Below are positions 23,867 to 36,294 of a DNA stretch of 64,000 nucleotides, one piece after another (position 1 is the first letter of the stretch; every line of letters starts with the position of its first letter). Under the pieces are notes generated by a model. That model did not search any database. It was not told where the DNA came from and saw nothing but the letters and a program-made list of their open reading frames with translations. The position numbers and the translations under genes were made by a program. The stretch comes from Lineus longissimus (lineage: Eukaryota > Nemertea > Pilidiophora > Heteronemertea > Lineidae). The stretch spans positions 1,986,501-2,050,500 of the forward strand of contig NC_088311.1 in the NCBI RefSeq assembly GCF_910592395.1. Direction: 5' to 3'.

Positions 23867-26800
23867 ATGGCTTCCAATGCTCTCTTCGATTTTGAAGCTG
23901 TTCGGGAGGAATTTTCTGTAAGACTTTACTTATTAGGATGTTATGCTGTTTGTTCCTCAGACCTTAGCCAAGGCCTGCTTTCAGGAATCTTCCCTTCTCT
24001 CTGAGAGTCTCTCTCTTCAGTCTCCTGAGTCCTGTCGTTCCTCGGCCTCTCGGCCCTCTGGCTCTGTCTTGTCTGTTGCATATGCATGGACGGTGCGTGC
24101 CTCTCAGCCCTCTGATGTCTGACGCGCTATCTGTCTCCTCCTCGCACTTCACTCGAGTCTCGACACGGTCACGACTGTGATTGTACCTGTCTCGGGTCAC
24201 TCACACTGCCCCTATTCATAAACTGCACTCCTCAACAGTGTGCAGCAGGTTGTGCGTGTTGTTTGCCAGATCCCCGCCCCTGAGGCTGGGTGGCTCGATA
24301 CACCATAGGTAGACCTTTGGCAAGTTGAAATAATTCCCTCCTCTGTAGCTGGTGTCTCTCTTGCCTATACAAAACTCTCCATGTTTTTCAGAAATGCGTG
24401 AAAAAATGTAAACCCTTTGACAATCTTACTGAAATAGAAAACTGCTTCAGTAACTCGGATGGAAGGTGAGTGACAAAGAGTAGATTCAGTGGATAGATGA
24501 GAGAAATAGATATCTAATGCTGAAGTAAAATTGAAATAGAAGATGGACAACATCTGATGCCAGTTTCATCCATCATAGGATCATAACTACATAAGAATAG
24601 AACTCAAATAAAATGTTTCAGTTATTTTCATGCATACGAAGTAAGATAAGATATCTTATTTGAACAATGAAACAGTGTTAATTTGTTTTTGAAGCTTCCG
24701 AGGTGGTTCATTCCCCCACCCTCTTGAAAAATTAAAGACAACTCTTAGTCTTACTCTTAAATTTACACATCTGTGAGATAGTAGCTCAAGATATCAATTT
24801 GGACAATTCTTGCTTTATTATTCCAGTGATTCTGAGAAGAAGACGGCTCTTGATCAGTCATTCAGAGATGTGCTGCATGGTCTTATTGTAAGTACTAGCA
24901 GTGTCTTAATGGATAGAGCTGTCACTCAGTCTGTGTTGAGGAAACTCTTTCTCAGACCTGCCCTTAGATAAACTTAAAAAGTTCATTCTGGCTTTGAATT
25001 CTATCATCAGAGTCGACTCATTATTGAATAAGTGAGTGGTTCAGCAAATAGTTACTGATTACATCTTATTCTTTGTTGTTGGTTTCCATACCCTATCTTA
25101 TTACCGAGCAAAATGCGACTTTTTTCCAGAAAGAAAACAGTGATTGTACTGTATACAAAGGCCTGATCAATCAGGTTGTGTTGTGTGTGAAACAAGGTAA
25201 GAAGGATTGTTATTTACCATTGTATGAATCAACTATAACTTTGTTCATGAATTACTCAATTAGGTCTCAGCCCTTAAAATCTATTCATCGAAATCACTGA
25301 GTGGTTGTGACATCAGTAGAAAAAGTGACAATATACACAATGTGTTTACATCTATGTATATTCGGGCATCCAGTTTCTACCACACTCTGTGAAAAGCGAG
25401 ATGGTGACAAAATGATATCCCATACTTTATCCAATGCATAGGAGGCCAAATCATTTAGCCACTTTGAAACAGTTTCTCACCTCGACTTTTGTCTGATTTG
25501 TTATTTATCTTTATAACTCCAGAATTTTGTAATGCCTCGACACCGTTCCTCATCCTCTCAGATATTTTTGACTCTGTTACCTTGGACAAATGCGAAGCCG
25601 TTTTCACCTATGTGGAGGAGGGTGTTGCAGAATGGAAGTCGGTAAGGGAGCCGGTGATCCCCTGGGCCAATCCAGTTGCCTGTTGATAATGAGCATATGT
25701 GTCCTCAGTAAATATGCATTGCATTTAATCATTAATGACTGAATACTGAATTGCATTGAGTTGGCAAGCCTAAGCTTAACGCTGCAAAGAAGTGGGGGTT
25801 TTTCATCATTCTTTTGTAGAACTCAAAATAATTTCCCAAAACTTTTAAATTCTGATCTAGGAACATATCAAATTGAAATTCATTTCTTATTTCAGGAGAC
25901 TTTCTACACCGCTGGGAAGAATTACTTGCTGAGAATGTGCAATGATCTCCTTCGAAGGCTTTCCAAGTCACAGAACACTGTTTTCTGTGGACGAATTCAG
26001 TTGTTCTTGGCAAGGTTGTTCCCCTTGTCTGAGAAGTCAGGTCTGAATCTGATGAGCCAGTTCAACTTAGATAACATCACGAAATTTGACTTGAAAGATG
26101 ATGAACAGTTCTTCAAGGTACATACATGTGGTATCGTTATTTCTACAGTCATTCACCAAGTGTTCACAATCTTTGTTCATTCCACCAGTTTTTCTAGCAA
26201 GTTCTGTATGAGCATTCTCTCATCAAGACATTGGGAGCATTCTCTCATCAAGACACAGGGAGATATCAGTCAAAAGCTCATGATTCTGTGGTGATAATAT
26301 TGATGCACCTGTTCATAGCACAATCGGAAACATTTCCCACATTCGCCTTGCATCCACTTGTGTTGACTTGGTGCTACTATCAACATCCTCAATTTGTAGC
26401 CTACCTTTCAAATGTTTCTTTGCAGCCGGAAGATGCAGATAAGAGTAAAGAAGAGGGGATGGAAATTGAAGAAGGTGAAATGGAAGAACAGCCTCCAAAG
26501 TATGTAGTTCCTTCAAGTTTTGTAATCTATAATTGTTTGTTTGATTCCAGCAAATCTATCAGCCATCTTTCTCCTCAGAAATTCAAAAATACACCGACCT
26601 TTGACTATTAGTATTATATCTGTACAATGTGATACGAGGTTAAGATCTGATGATGTAGTCATTTTTGAAATTCAAAGCACAGCCTTGAAGTGTTGTTAAA
26701 CTAATAAAATGATTTATGCAACCTTGATATACTGCAGGAGATTTCCCCCAGTCTTGGAAGTTCATACTCATGGTTCCCCAATTTCTACCACAGCAAGAAA

Positions 26801-29800
26801 TATGTAAAATTTCTTTCACTCCATTTGATTATAATTTCTTTTTTCAGCTCTGTCCCAATTGACTATAACATGTACAGAAAGTTCTGGTCACTACAGGATT
26901 ACTTCAGGACACCAGTCCAGTGCTATGACAAGTTGGCTTGGAGGAAATTCACCAGCGTAAGTCTGCTGAGCACGAGGGTTTGTTTGTAGTACTTTTAAAT
27001 TCTGATGAATTTGATATTTTTCTACACTTTTGAGTGATGTTCTTCACCCTTTCTAACTTCAATGAAGGTAATTGATTTCCCATCATTGATCATGTTAAAA
27101 AGTCCAAATCCCATTTTACAGACAGGCATTATTTTTCTTCAGAATGCCAGCGACGTCCTGAGTGCATTTGCCAGTTACAAACTTGACGATATCAGATCTT
27201 CTAAGAAAAAGCTAGAACATCTTCGCCAGACCAGATCAGAAACATACTTTGCTAAGTACCTGACAAGTTCAAAGGTAAGTATTTGTGGAGCATGTTAGTG
27301 TAATGATTGGGGCACCCAACTCGCAGATAAAGGATTGTGGGTTCAAGCCCAGGTGAAGTGCCAATGGTGTGCTCAATCAGCCTGACCTTCCAGCCCTCCC
27401 CGATGTATTCCATGTGGCAATATTTTGGCACAGATATTTAGTCAGTTGCGTGTTGGTTTCTCAGATTGGCATGAACTCTCAAGACATTTCAGTTGTCTAC
27501 TTCACTATTGTCTTATCTTTCAGCTTTTAGATCTACAGTTGAGTGACAGCAACTTCAGACGATATGTCCTTGTTCAGTTCTTGATACTCTTCCAGTATCT
27601 CAATGCTGCAGTCAAATTTAAAAGGTAAGTGACCATTTTCTCAACTGCTCTCATGACATTTTGTCAAATGGGCATTTGCTGGTAAAAATATTTTGAAGGA
27701 TGATAAATTTCAATGAGTGATAGATAGCAGAGAGAATATTGCTTGTCTGAAGTAATGATGTTTTTCCAAGTCCAAATGGAAAATACTGTATTGCTCAACC
27801 TGAAACTATTCTGAACATCCATATTTTAGTGCTGACCATGTGTTAAACGATGAACAGGCCAACTGGGTGAAGGAGACCCAGGCCAAGATCATGCAGTTGA
27901 TCAAAGAGACACCACCAGATGGAGATAAGTTTGCCAAGTACATTGAGGTAGGTTGATCTACGAGTCATTCAACTGTTAACGCTGTCCTTTGGCTCTGTCC
28001 TTGGGTGGCCCATTGCTGATATACTGCAATGTCAATACTGGTAGCTGCTCTGTCGATGGAAAAGTGCTAAAAAACTTTTTTGACTTCGTGAGTGAAACAT
28101 TTATTCATCTGCTTGAAAATGTGCCTATGGTTTTGACACTTTCAGCATGTATTGAACCGAGAGGAGCATTGGAATAGCTGGAAGAATGATGGCTGTCCAA
28201 GTTATGTCAGAGAGATGCCACAGGAGGAAAACAAACCTAAAGTATTCAGGTAAACTCATTTGACTTTGCTTGTTTGATTCCATATGAAATTATTTAAGGA
28301 TTAAGGAGCAAATCGAGGTTCATGGCTGAAGTATATTGTGATCATGTTGGTGTAAAGAGTGATAGTATGATATAGGCTTCTCCTCAAACCACAACAACCA
28401 ATAAGGTCATGTAATAAATGTATCTTAATCAAAATTCCAGAAGAAAAAGAAGCATGGGTGATGACATCAAGGCCAGCGGTGGAAAGATCATCAAAATGGG
28501 AAACTCCGAGTTAACACGTCTGTGGAATCTCTGTCCTGATAATCTGGAAGCCTGCAAGGCTGATAAAAGGTAAGCTATCTGTGTTAAGAGTGCGATAGTT
28601 GCAGTTGCCCCATTGGCTTGCTCTAGTTTCATGCCGTTTCCACTGTACCAGGTTGGGAGTGTATGGTGTGGGGATGACTTGATACTAGAAGAACCCTGAT
28701 ACTGAGAGTAAGAGTACCCTACTTGGCTTCACCAGAGCCAGCAACAATAAGATACTAAGAAGAATATTTTCCTTTTCAGAGTTTTCCAGCCATCTTTGGA
28801 GGGATTCTTCGAAGATGTGATTGAACAAACCAATCCTGCCAATCAAATTGACAATGAATACAAGTGAGTGATACTCTGGATCATCTTTATGTTAGATTAT
28901 GCCTTGGTGAATTAATTCCTGGGAGACCAGTAGTGACAACAAAAAGAGTGCTAGAGGAGGTATTTTCCAAATCAGTAAAGAAAGTTTACCTTTTATCTAC
29001 CTTTAGGTTTGTCCATGGTGAGAGATTCAACTGTTGTGTAAACTTTTCCACAAATTTTCATTTCCAGGGACTACCTGAAACCTAACTGGCAGTGGGTTGC
29101 CCTGCGGCTTCTATCAAAGAGAAGTCCACACTTTTTCTCTCCAACGAATCAACCAGGAAAGACACTTGTGCAGTACTTGGAGAATTTATTGGGGCAAATG
29201 GCAAAAGAGATGCCAGTAAGTGAATTTTGCTACCACTTTGAATGACATTTATTTTGCAGAACATGATATTGAATGGCCAATGTTAAGAGGCAGATTGAAG
29301 ATCAGGGAAGAAGAGAAGTGTGTCAAAGTTTACAGAAACGCCATTATACTTTGAATTGTCTGAAGCTCCTTGAGTTTGGTGTTGTACATTGTGGCAGAAA
29401 TCTATAAAGGTGCCCTGTGCATTTCTGAAGATGGTCCGTCATGAAGGAATTCTCAGCGTTACCCTTACAACTTGAACTTAATTGTTTTGTAGTCAGCAAC
29501 TGAAGATCAGAAGGTTGATGAAGAGGAAGGAATCAAGGAGGACCAAGGACAGGATGAAGAGTTACAGGAAGAGCCAGGTAGGCAGTGAATTCTCGGGGGA
29601 AAAAACCTGCATGGTGCTTCTCTTGTGGAAATGGATGCCTTGAACCAAAGGCAAATTGCTTCACCAAATTGTTTTTTAAGTTCGAAAGCCATTCTGGTGA
29701 CGTCCAGTTTGGACTATGTAATCTTTTGCAGTCTTGACCTTATAACAAAATTTCACTCATCACGTTTTTTGCAGTGAGAGACGAGAACACGGATCTGTTA

Positions 29801-30276
29801 AGCTCTGAGCAGATTCAGGCATTGGCTGGTGAACTGGCTGAGGACTGGAGGAGACTCGCCGTCGAGTTGAACTTCTCTGAAGAAGACATCGGAGCATTTG
29901 AAAATGAGGAAGAAGAGGAGAAGGCTAGAGCAGAGCAGATGTTACTCTCCTGGCAGGTAAATATCTGGAGGGAACTTGGTTGACATACTTGTATCTCCTG
30001 ATTGCTTTCTTGGAAACCTATGATGATTACAGTTGTTCTATAGGCTGTTACCATCTAGGTTGTTCTCTTCAGAACCATGTCCTTTTAAAAGACCTATCAG
30101 GATGAATACGGATAAAGTCACTTCGAGGCATTTCTTGATGTTTACATTCTGTTTGATCTGATTTTTAGGTGAGTGCAGGTGATGCGGCCACATCAACTTC
30201 ACTTCATCAGTCATTGAAAGAGATTGGATTGTCAGCCATTGGAAACAGTGTATTCGGGGCAGATAAGGACAGTTGA
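23867..30276 (+). CDS. THOC1: THOC1 (HPR1), THO/TREX complex subunit 1
   Basis: Eighteen exons: 23867-23917, 24392-24465, 24827-24887, 25130-25196, 25523-25641, 25896-26117, 26426-26499, 26848-26956, 27143-27274, 27524-27624, 27830-27947, 28146-28249, 28441-28569, 28780-28863, 29068-29215, 29493-29577, 29775-29956, 30169-30276. They close in phase to 655 residues (human 657). THOC1 couples transcription to mRNA packaging and export in the nucleus. The core is strongly conserved: [61 protein letters not shown] and [11 protein letters not shown]. The acidic insert ([11 protein letters not shown]) and a basic KRS cluster after residue 410 fit the family. Exon 17 (about residues 560-620) carries the C-terminal death domain ([18 protein letters not shown]). 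The ATG at 23867 follows family length; an upstream frame extension has no ATG. Confidence 0.96.
27290..27430 (+). repeat. Candidate tRNA-derived SINE in THOC1 intron 9
   Basis: The stretch has an A-box-like TAGTGTAATGATTGG (27296-27310) and a canonical B box GGTTCAAGCCC (27340-27350) at tRNA-like spacing, but cannot fold as a complete tRNA. The downstream body ends near 27430. No second copy was recognised in the window. Confidence 0.45.
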
Positions 30277-30546
30277 GGGAGTTCATGTGCATTATAAGTC
30301 AAGGAAAAAAACACTGCCATATTGTAAACTGTGCTCTGTGAAGTTAATTTGGGATGACATGTGATGCTGATAGCCCCTACAAAATCCTCAAGGCTGTGAG
30401 GTATCAATCTATGGACAAGCCCAGAATATGGCCTATTGAACAACAGATCAGCAATGCTGCTGCGAGTGTGACGTCTCACATTTTGTATATTTGTGCAAAT
30501 TCTTGTAAAACAGAAGTCTGAAAGTACAAGTAGAAGTGTGTTTTTT

Positions 30547-30552
30547 AATAAA
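30547..30552 (+). terminator. Polyadenylation signal for THOC1
   Basis: AATAAA lies 270 bp past the THOC1 stop and is followed by a T/G-rich tract (GATTTTGTCCTGTGTTG). Confidence 0.65.
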
Positions 30553-31140
30553 AATCTAGCAAACTTCAATCGCGATTTTGTCCTGTGTTGCATTCTTTTG
30601 ACCACAAGTTTTTGTAAGGTGTTCAGAACAAGATTTACCAATTGGTATCGTTAGATTGTGAGTTCTATTTCTTCCATGTGGCATAAGATTTCAGACTGGA
30701 ACAGGTTAGATTGTTGCCCCCTATACAAAGTCCAGATGTGACCTTGTCTAAGACAGATGGTCCTCCTTATAGTTGGACTGTGATGTTGTTCTTTGATTGC
30801 TTTGTCATTAGAATGGGGGAGAATGCGACACTAACTTGTGTGGCACAGAGACTGTTCTCTGTGTAACAAACATCACTGGTACAGTGACCCTGTCTCTCCT
30901 GATAGTACAGTTCAGACAAGTGTGGTAAGATTGTGCCACTGTCCGCGTAGTTTATATTGATGTTTCAGTCTCCCCTAAGTATAGATCGATGTGACACTGA
31001 ATCGCCTCAATTGCAAGGTTCAAGCATAATCCAACCAATTTCTTGATGATGGGTAATGCTGCTACAAATGCTGCTTCTGTCCACAGTATGTGACTAGTTG
31101 GCGCCAACTAATGAGATTGCAAGCTTATATCCAACAGTGT

Positions 31141-31424
31141 TTAACGCCTTCAGCGCCGAACCACGTAGATCTGCGTTGCCCAAATCCCCCTCCCCTTGGA
31201 GCTGGTTATCGGAGTCTCATGGACTTCATGAAACTACGCCATCGCCATCTTCAGGGCAATATAGAAACTGAAAAGACCAATGATATTTTCACGGCCTTTT
31301 CAGTTTCTACCTTGCCCTGAAGATGGCGATGGCGTAGTTCTTTCATGAAGTCCAGGAGACTCCGATGACCAGCTCAGAGGGGGTTTGGGCCACGTAGATC
31401 TACGTGGTTCGGCACTGAAGGTAT
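31141..31424. repeat. Palindromic MITE, copy 3 (most complete)
   Basis: The left arm runs from TTAACGCCTTCAGCGCCGAA and the right arm ends GGTTCGGCACTGAAGG. The two halves are complementary over most of the 284 bp, including GAGCTGGT / ACCAGCTC and the shared core CGCCATCTTCAGGGCAA. The outermost TTAA, also preserved at the right end of copy 2, hints at a TTAA target site as used by piggyBac-type elements. There is no coding capacity. Confidence 0.85.
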
Positions 31425-31636
31425 CAACTGCGACCCTGTCGCAGCTGCTTGGCCTGAACAAGACATTGTCAATTTTCTATATATATCCTGGCCTTGTCCT
31501 GCAATGTAGTTTGATTGCCACAAGTCCTCAGTTCGATCAAGGAGACATCAGTATGGCATCGTCTTACAATATACCCTCAGCTTTGAGCAGCTAAGTTATA
31601 AATCATAAGACAAACCCGTGTAATCTCAAATGTGAC

Positions 31637-31642
31637 TTTATT
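31637..31642 (-). terminator. Polyadenylation signal for the FAR1-like gene
   Basis: The - strand reads AATAAAGTCACATTTGAG, 780 bp past the stop codon. It is the best AATAAA in the likely 3' UTR. Confidence 0.5.
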
Positions 31643-32423
31643 TCAGTCATCTCCCAACTTTTCATAATAAAGGCAAAAACAAAACAAAACCAACAGGATA
31701 CCACATCGCCACTGGTATTCTAATAGCGCTCACTTTTTACATCAATGAACTGGCCTTATAACAAACTGCATATTACAGAAGTACATGTACACTGTGGTGT
31801 TATTGGGATATTGATGGAGTAACAGTATCCTTCATCCGAGTTGTACATCAGCATGCGTTGAGCTTGACTGTACATTTGAGAACACACAGTATCCAAAGCT
31901 CAGAAATTGTGTAATTTTGAACAAAAACAAAAGTCTGGCATCACCAACAGATAATTCCCCTCAATGTATTGACATTGCCCAGCTTCCAGGCAATATGGGC
32001 GGAGGCTACGGAGGCAATACCGCTGAAAGTTCGACTGACTGTGGCACAAAGGAGTTTTTCAATGATTTACGTAATCAACAATTTATCGCCAAAAAAATTT
32101 AACTGGAAGAAATAAGCAATCTAAGACAAAGAGTAGGACCAATACCCAGAAATGAAATTTTTGTAGAAGATGGAGAAACCATCTAACCAATTAACCCTCT
32201 TGGCAGTAGAGCCCAAAATATGCATTCAGACCTTTTCAAGGTGTAGAAGTAAATGTCTCTCCAAAATAAATATATCTTAGTAAATATGCATAGAGGCAAT
32301 GAAGACGTTTTTTAAACATCTATGTAACAAATACAAATTCACAACAAGTTTGCCAAAGAGCCTTTACTTCCATAAATAAACACCCAGCACTGCTCTCCTT
32401 AAATACAGTGTCCCCTTCAAGAG

Positions 32424-35400
32424 TCAATGAGTACTATGAATCTGTGTGATCTCTGATGATAATACAGCAGCCTCTTCTTTTCCAGAACTATCAGTATCTG
32501 GAGCACTCTTATCAACACTAGCAGCACTAGGTAATACTTCAGATCTGTTCAAAGCACCAGGAGTATTTGTTTGCTTTTGTGGAGAATCACAAGAAGACCC
32601 AGCATGAGGTGGGACCTCAGAAGTGTTTAAAACAACAATTTTGTAGTGATTGCCATGAGTAGTTTTTGGTACAGAATTAGATAGCACAGCAACAGAACAA
32701 TCACCAGAACATGTATCAGCTGGGCAGAAGCTGTTAAACTGTCCATCATCCATGAGAACCTGTTCACATTCACTTGCATCTATAACTTCACTTGGACTGT
32801 TATCTGAAACAATGTCCTGCACACCACCATCTTTGACACTTTCCAATGTCGACACACCAGGCTTTACAACAACCCGGGCCTCCATTTGCAGCAGTGCTTC
32901 AGCCCCTTCTTTCTCTCTTTCACGCTGCTGTTCAGACTCCACAGTATCAAACCCGTCTAAAATTTCTCTGAGACCAGGAGCCTCATATGCGTGCAACTGG
33001 ACTGTCTTTAGCTTCCTTTTGTACGTCCGCTTCCATCGACCAAATTTATCCCTTTCCATGACATACTTCCCAACCCTTGCATTCCGCTGCTTCTTAGAGG
33101 GAAAACGCGTCCTGGATCGGAAATGAAATCTGTTCATTCGAGGAGTTGCATATCTGAAACTTGTACTGCCTTCATTATGCCTTGGGCCAGACGACGTTTG
33201 TTTAGAACTTGCACCTGAGGATGATGCAGCTTTGGTCTTACATGTATCAGGGTTGTATATGACGTTCATGTTTGGCTTGTCAGCTTTGAGAGGTCGCTTT
33301 GCAAAGTTGCTGAGGGCAGAACACAGGGCAAGGTCTGTCCTGGCGTTTTGTTCAACATTCTTTCGTAATCTTGCAAATGCCGTTTGATAAAGATCGTTCA
33401 ACAAAAACTTATCTCTGAGTTGTGACAGGAATCCATCCACCCATGTCTCTAGTGTCTGCAAAGAAGATTGAAAATGAATGACTTCAGTAATTAGCACACA
33501 CAGAGGTAGGCATCAGTTGAAAAGGCAGGGTGCAGGTCAGGGTGAACTGGAAAAGAACATTGTCTTGTAGAAGGGCTCATCATCCTCAATTATAGTAGAG
33601 GTGCATGTAGACGGTGAAAAGAGATTTTAAACTTCATTTGAACAACAATTCATCTGATTGCAGGTATTTTCAGGCTACCAATCATACTGTACCAACCATA
33701 ATGAGACATTCTCATTGAACATAAAGAACTGAATACAAAGAATAAGTTGAGGCCAACCTGTTCCTGTTCTCTTGCTCGAGTTATGATAAAGGGAGGATGC
33801 TGCATGTCTGATACGATTGCCTCACCAGCAACATCTGATACGACTCCCTCAGCTACGATATCCATCGGGTATTGCTGCATATGATGATTAGGCACTACCA
33901 CGCTGTCTGGCCTCGATGCACTTGGCGGAGGTACCTGCCGAAAACCTCCTTGATGGTTGGTGTCTGAATAGACTTGTTGACCGGCAGTCGGGGATGATAC
34001 ATTCTGTTGCATTGTATAATTTGAGGTTTCAGTCAGGATGGATTTCAATACGGGATGGCTTGTCTGGACGATAGTCTGCAGATTCGGGGAAATAGGGAAA
34101 TGCTGGAGATGACTGGACGCTTGCTCCACACCAATATGACTGAAGTGCTGTGGAATTTGTGATTGAACTTGAGAATGAAGTGGCTGGAAGTGATGCATCT
34201 GAGTTGGATAGTACTGTTGTTGAGGACTGTCTTGGTAATGCTGACCAGGTACAGCTATTGCAGCTTGCGTGAAACGGGGTGCGGACTGAAGTTGTGAAAT
34301 CCCTTGCCAGTTATTTGGTGTTCCTGGAATAGGCGACTGTTCAAGCGAGCTTTGGAGCTGAGGAGAATGGTCCATTGCTTCATTCAAAACACATCCAGGT
34401 GGAATACTCAATGTTACATCCATGGCATTGTTTTCACTAGAAGAAGGTACATGTAGTCCCAATGGTTCAGAAAGAGGAGTCGGAAAGTGGTCCGTTTCAT
34501 TGTCAAAATGACCTTTAGCATCCCCAGTATCAGGCAGTGCTGGCTCTGGAACATTTCTATCAGGAGAAGATACAGGGTCTTGACCACAGGTACATTCCAG
34601 TGCTGGTGAGACATTCAACACACCATTGCCATCGTTCAGAGCCCATTCCTGTTTTACTGAGCCGGAAGTATCCTTCAGGGGTTGAAATGGGTGAACAGTT
34701 GGCGACTGAGAGAATGCCAACCCCAAGGACTGTAGGTCGGCATAGCTGGCTCCATGCTCCAATGCCTGCACTGCTGCTTGTAGCTCTTCCATCTGGGCAG
34801 CTGGCATTGACTGCACAATCATGGAAGAACCATCACCCTTTTGGACAACAACGTTCTGATCAGCAACTTCTGTACTTTGTGACACTGAGAGAAGGACAAT
34901 TTCAGATAAGGGAACATTATTTTGCTTCTCCTTTCTCTTACCTCGCGATCTCCTTAAAATATTTGGCACAACTTCAGTCTTACTCTTCTTATTTTTCGTC
35001 TTAGACTTCACACTATCTTTTGCATTGACTCCTCCACCTGCACTTTTATCAGAACTTTTGATTGGGCCACCAATTGTTTTATAATAAAGTCTATAACAAT
35101 ATGCCTGATCAGGACAGAGTCTACGATCCTGCTGCACAGCGGTATAGTTATCCCCATGTTCAAGCATGAGGTCAACTTTATGTGCTTTAAGTGCAGTTAG
35201 TGGAGTGTGTCCATCATGATATAACTCAACTAACTTTTTTTCAATGTCCTTACTGACTGAGCGAAATTTTAAAGCAGGCGCAGCATCAAGAGGGTGGTTG
35301 TGAAACATTTTGATGATTACTATTGTTGGCCATTCTTTTATATATGGGTCAGCAGATCTAGTATTTTCCAACACACGTTTGACAATGATAGTCAGATTAC

Positions 35401-36144
35401 TTTTGCATTCAAAGTTTTTCCCTTTTCCCACAGTTTTTTTGTTCCTGGTATTATGATGACATCTGAAATCAGCCTTCCACACATTCTTTCGTCCAGAGTC
35501 AGGGTAAGTGCGATCTAATCTGTATGTCATCTTGGAAGATTCTTGAAAACCGGCAAACCATTCCTGGGAATATAGAAAAAATTACATTGTAATAATCTAG
35601 GCGTGTGCCTTTCAATGTCAACTGTTCATGGTCTGGCAGCCGTCACACAGGTCGCAGTGACAGTGTACAGGTTGACTTGAGGCGAAAGTATAAAAATCCT
35701 ACTAGAATTTTAATTTAGAATCCACATCTCCAGCTTTGACTAAATGACTAGGCCTTATTCATCTCAGATTAGAGGAAAATAACATTGTCAACAATTCAAG
35801 AAGTCAGAAATAAATACAAAGATTGCAAAACTGAAGAAAATGGTACTGATACTTTCACATTAGGTGGCTATGACCCACCTAATGTGAAGTATCCTATACA
35901 CCCAGTACAACAGCCACAGTGTACATCGCTCTGAGCTCGATCTGACAGAGTGAAGCACCCTTACCCTGGCTTTTTCCTCAGTGGTGATACCTTTGATACG
36001 GAAAATAACTATATAGTCATCTTTATCGTCATTAGCTTTTTCAATGCTGGTGATGAAATATGAATAATCTATCGGGAGTAGAGAGATAAACTCTTGTTTA
36101 GAGCTGATATTTTCTAAATTTGCTTCTTCTTGCAAATCCGCCAT
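32424..36144 (-). CDS. Unnamed protein with FAR1/MULE-type zinc-binding N-terminal domain and Gln-rich middle
   Basis: Three exons on the - strand (35965-36144, 33758-35563, 32424-33455) close in phase to 1005 residues. I recognise no named orthologue. Residues about 60-210 look like the zinc-binding region found in FAR1/WRKY-GCM1 and MULE transposase-associated proteins: EEKAREWFAGFQESSKMTYR, then WKADFRCHHNTR, a second Cys in NFECKSNLTI, and HNHPLD. The conserved DRRLCPDQAYCYRLYYK follows. A basic linker with candidate nuclear-localisation sequence (RRSRGKRKEKQ) comes next, then a Gln/Pro/His-rich stretch, and an Arg-rich segment plus acidic Ser/Thr-rich tail in the last exon. No transposase DDE core or SWIM finger is visible. 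I infer a nuclear DNA-binding protein, perhaps domesticated from a MULE-like transposon. The start at ATGGCGGAT is the first good ATG. The exon 2 donor (CAG then GTTGGC) is weak. Confidence 0.75.
35854..35888. repeat. Perfect 14-bp hairpin in intron 1 of the FAR1-like gene
   Basis: TTCACATTAGGTGG (35854-35867) is followed by a 7-nt loop and its exact complement (35875-35888). No other copy was noticed. Confidence 0.7.
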
Positions 36145-36294
36145 GTTGCTTGTTGTCGTGCCACTTTTTGACAAAATCTATTCGAACTTTTTTATTGCAT
36201 AATTCTAACTTATGGATGTGAGGTTTGGGGGGCTGATTGCCTAAAGCTACTGAAAAATCCACAAACATCGAAAATTGATAAATACCCTTTTCAG

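Larger units (their letters stand above)
30277..32423. other. Tail-to-tail region of THOC1 and the FAR1-like gene
   Basis: It contains the THOC1 3' UTR (to about 30570), the palindromic MITE at 31141-31424 and the 3' UTR of the minus-strand gene (about 31620-32423). The stretch 30600-31130 shows nothing recognisable. Confidence 0.55.

Noticed and set aside
27290-27350. A functional tRNA gene
   Set aside because: A- and B-box words are present, but acceptor and anticodon stems do not pair.
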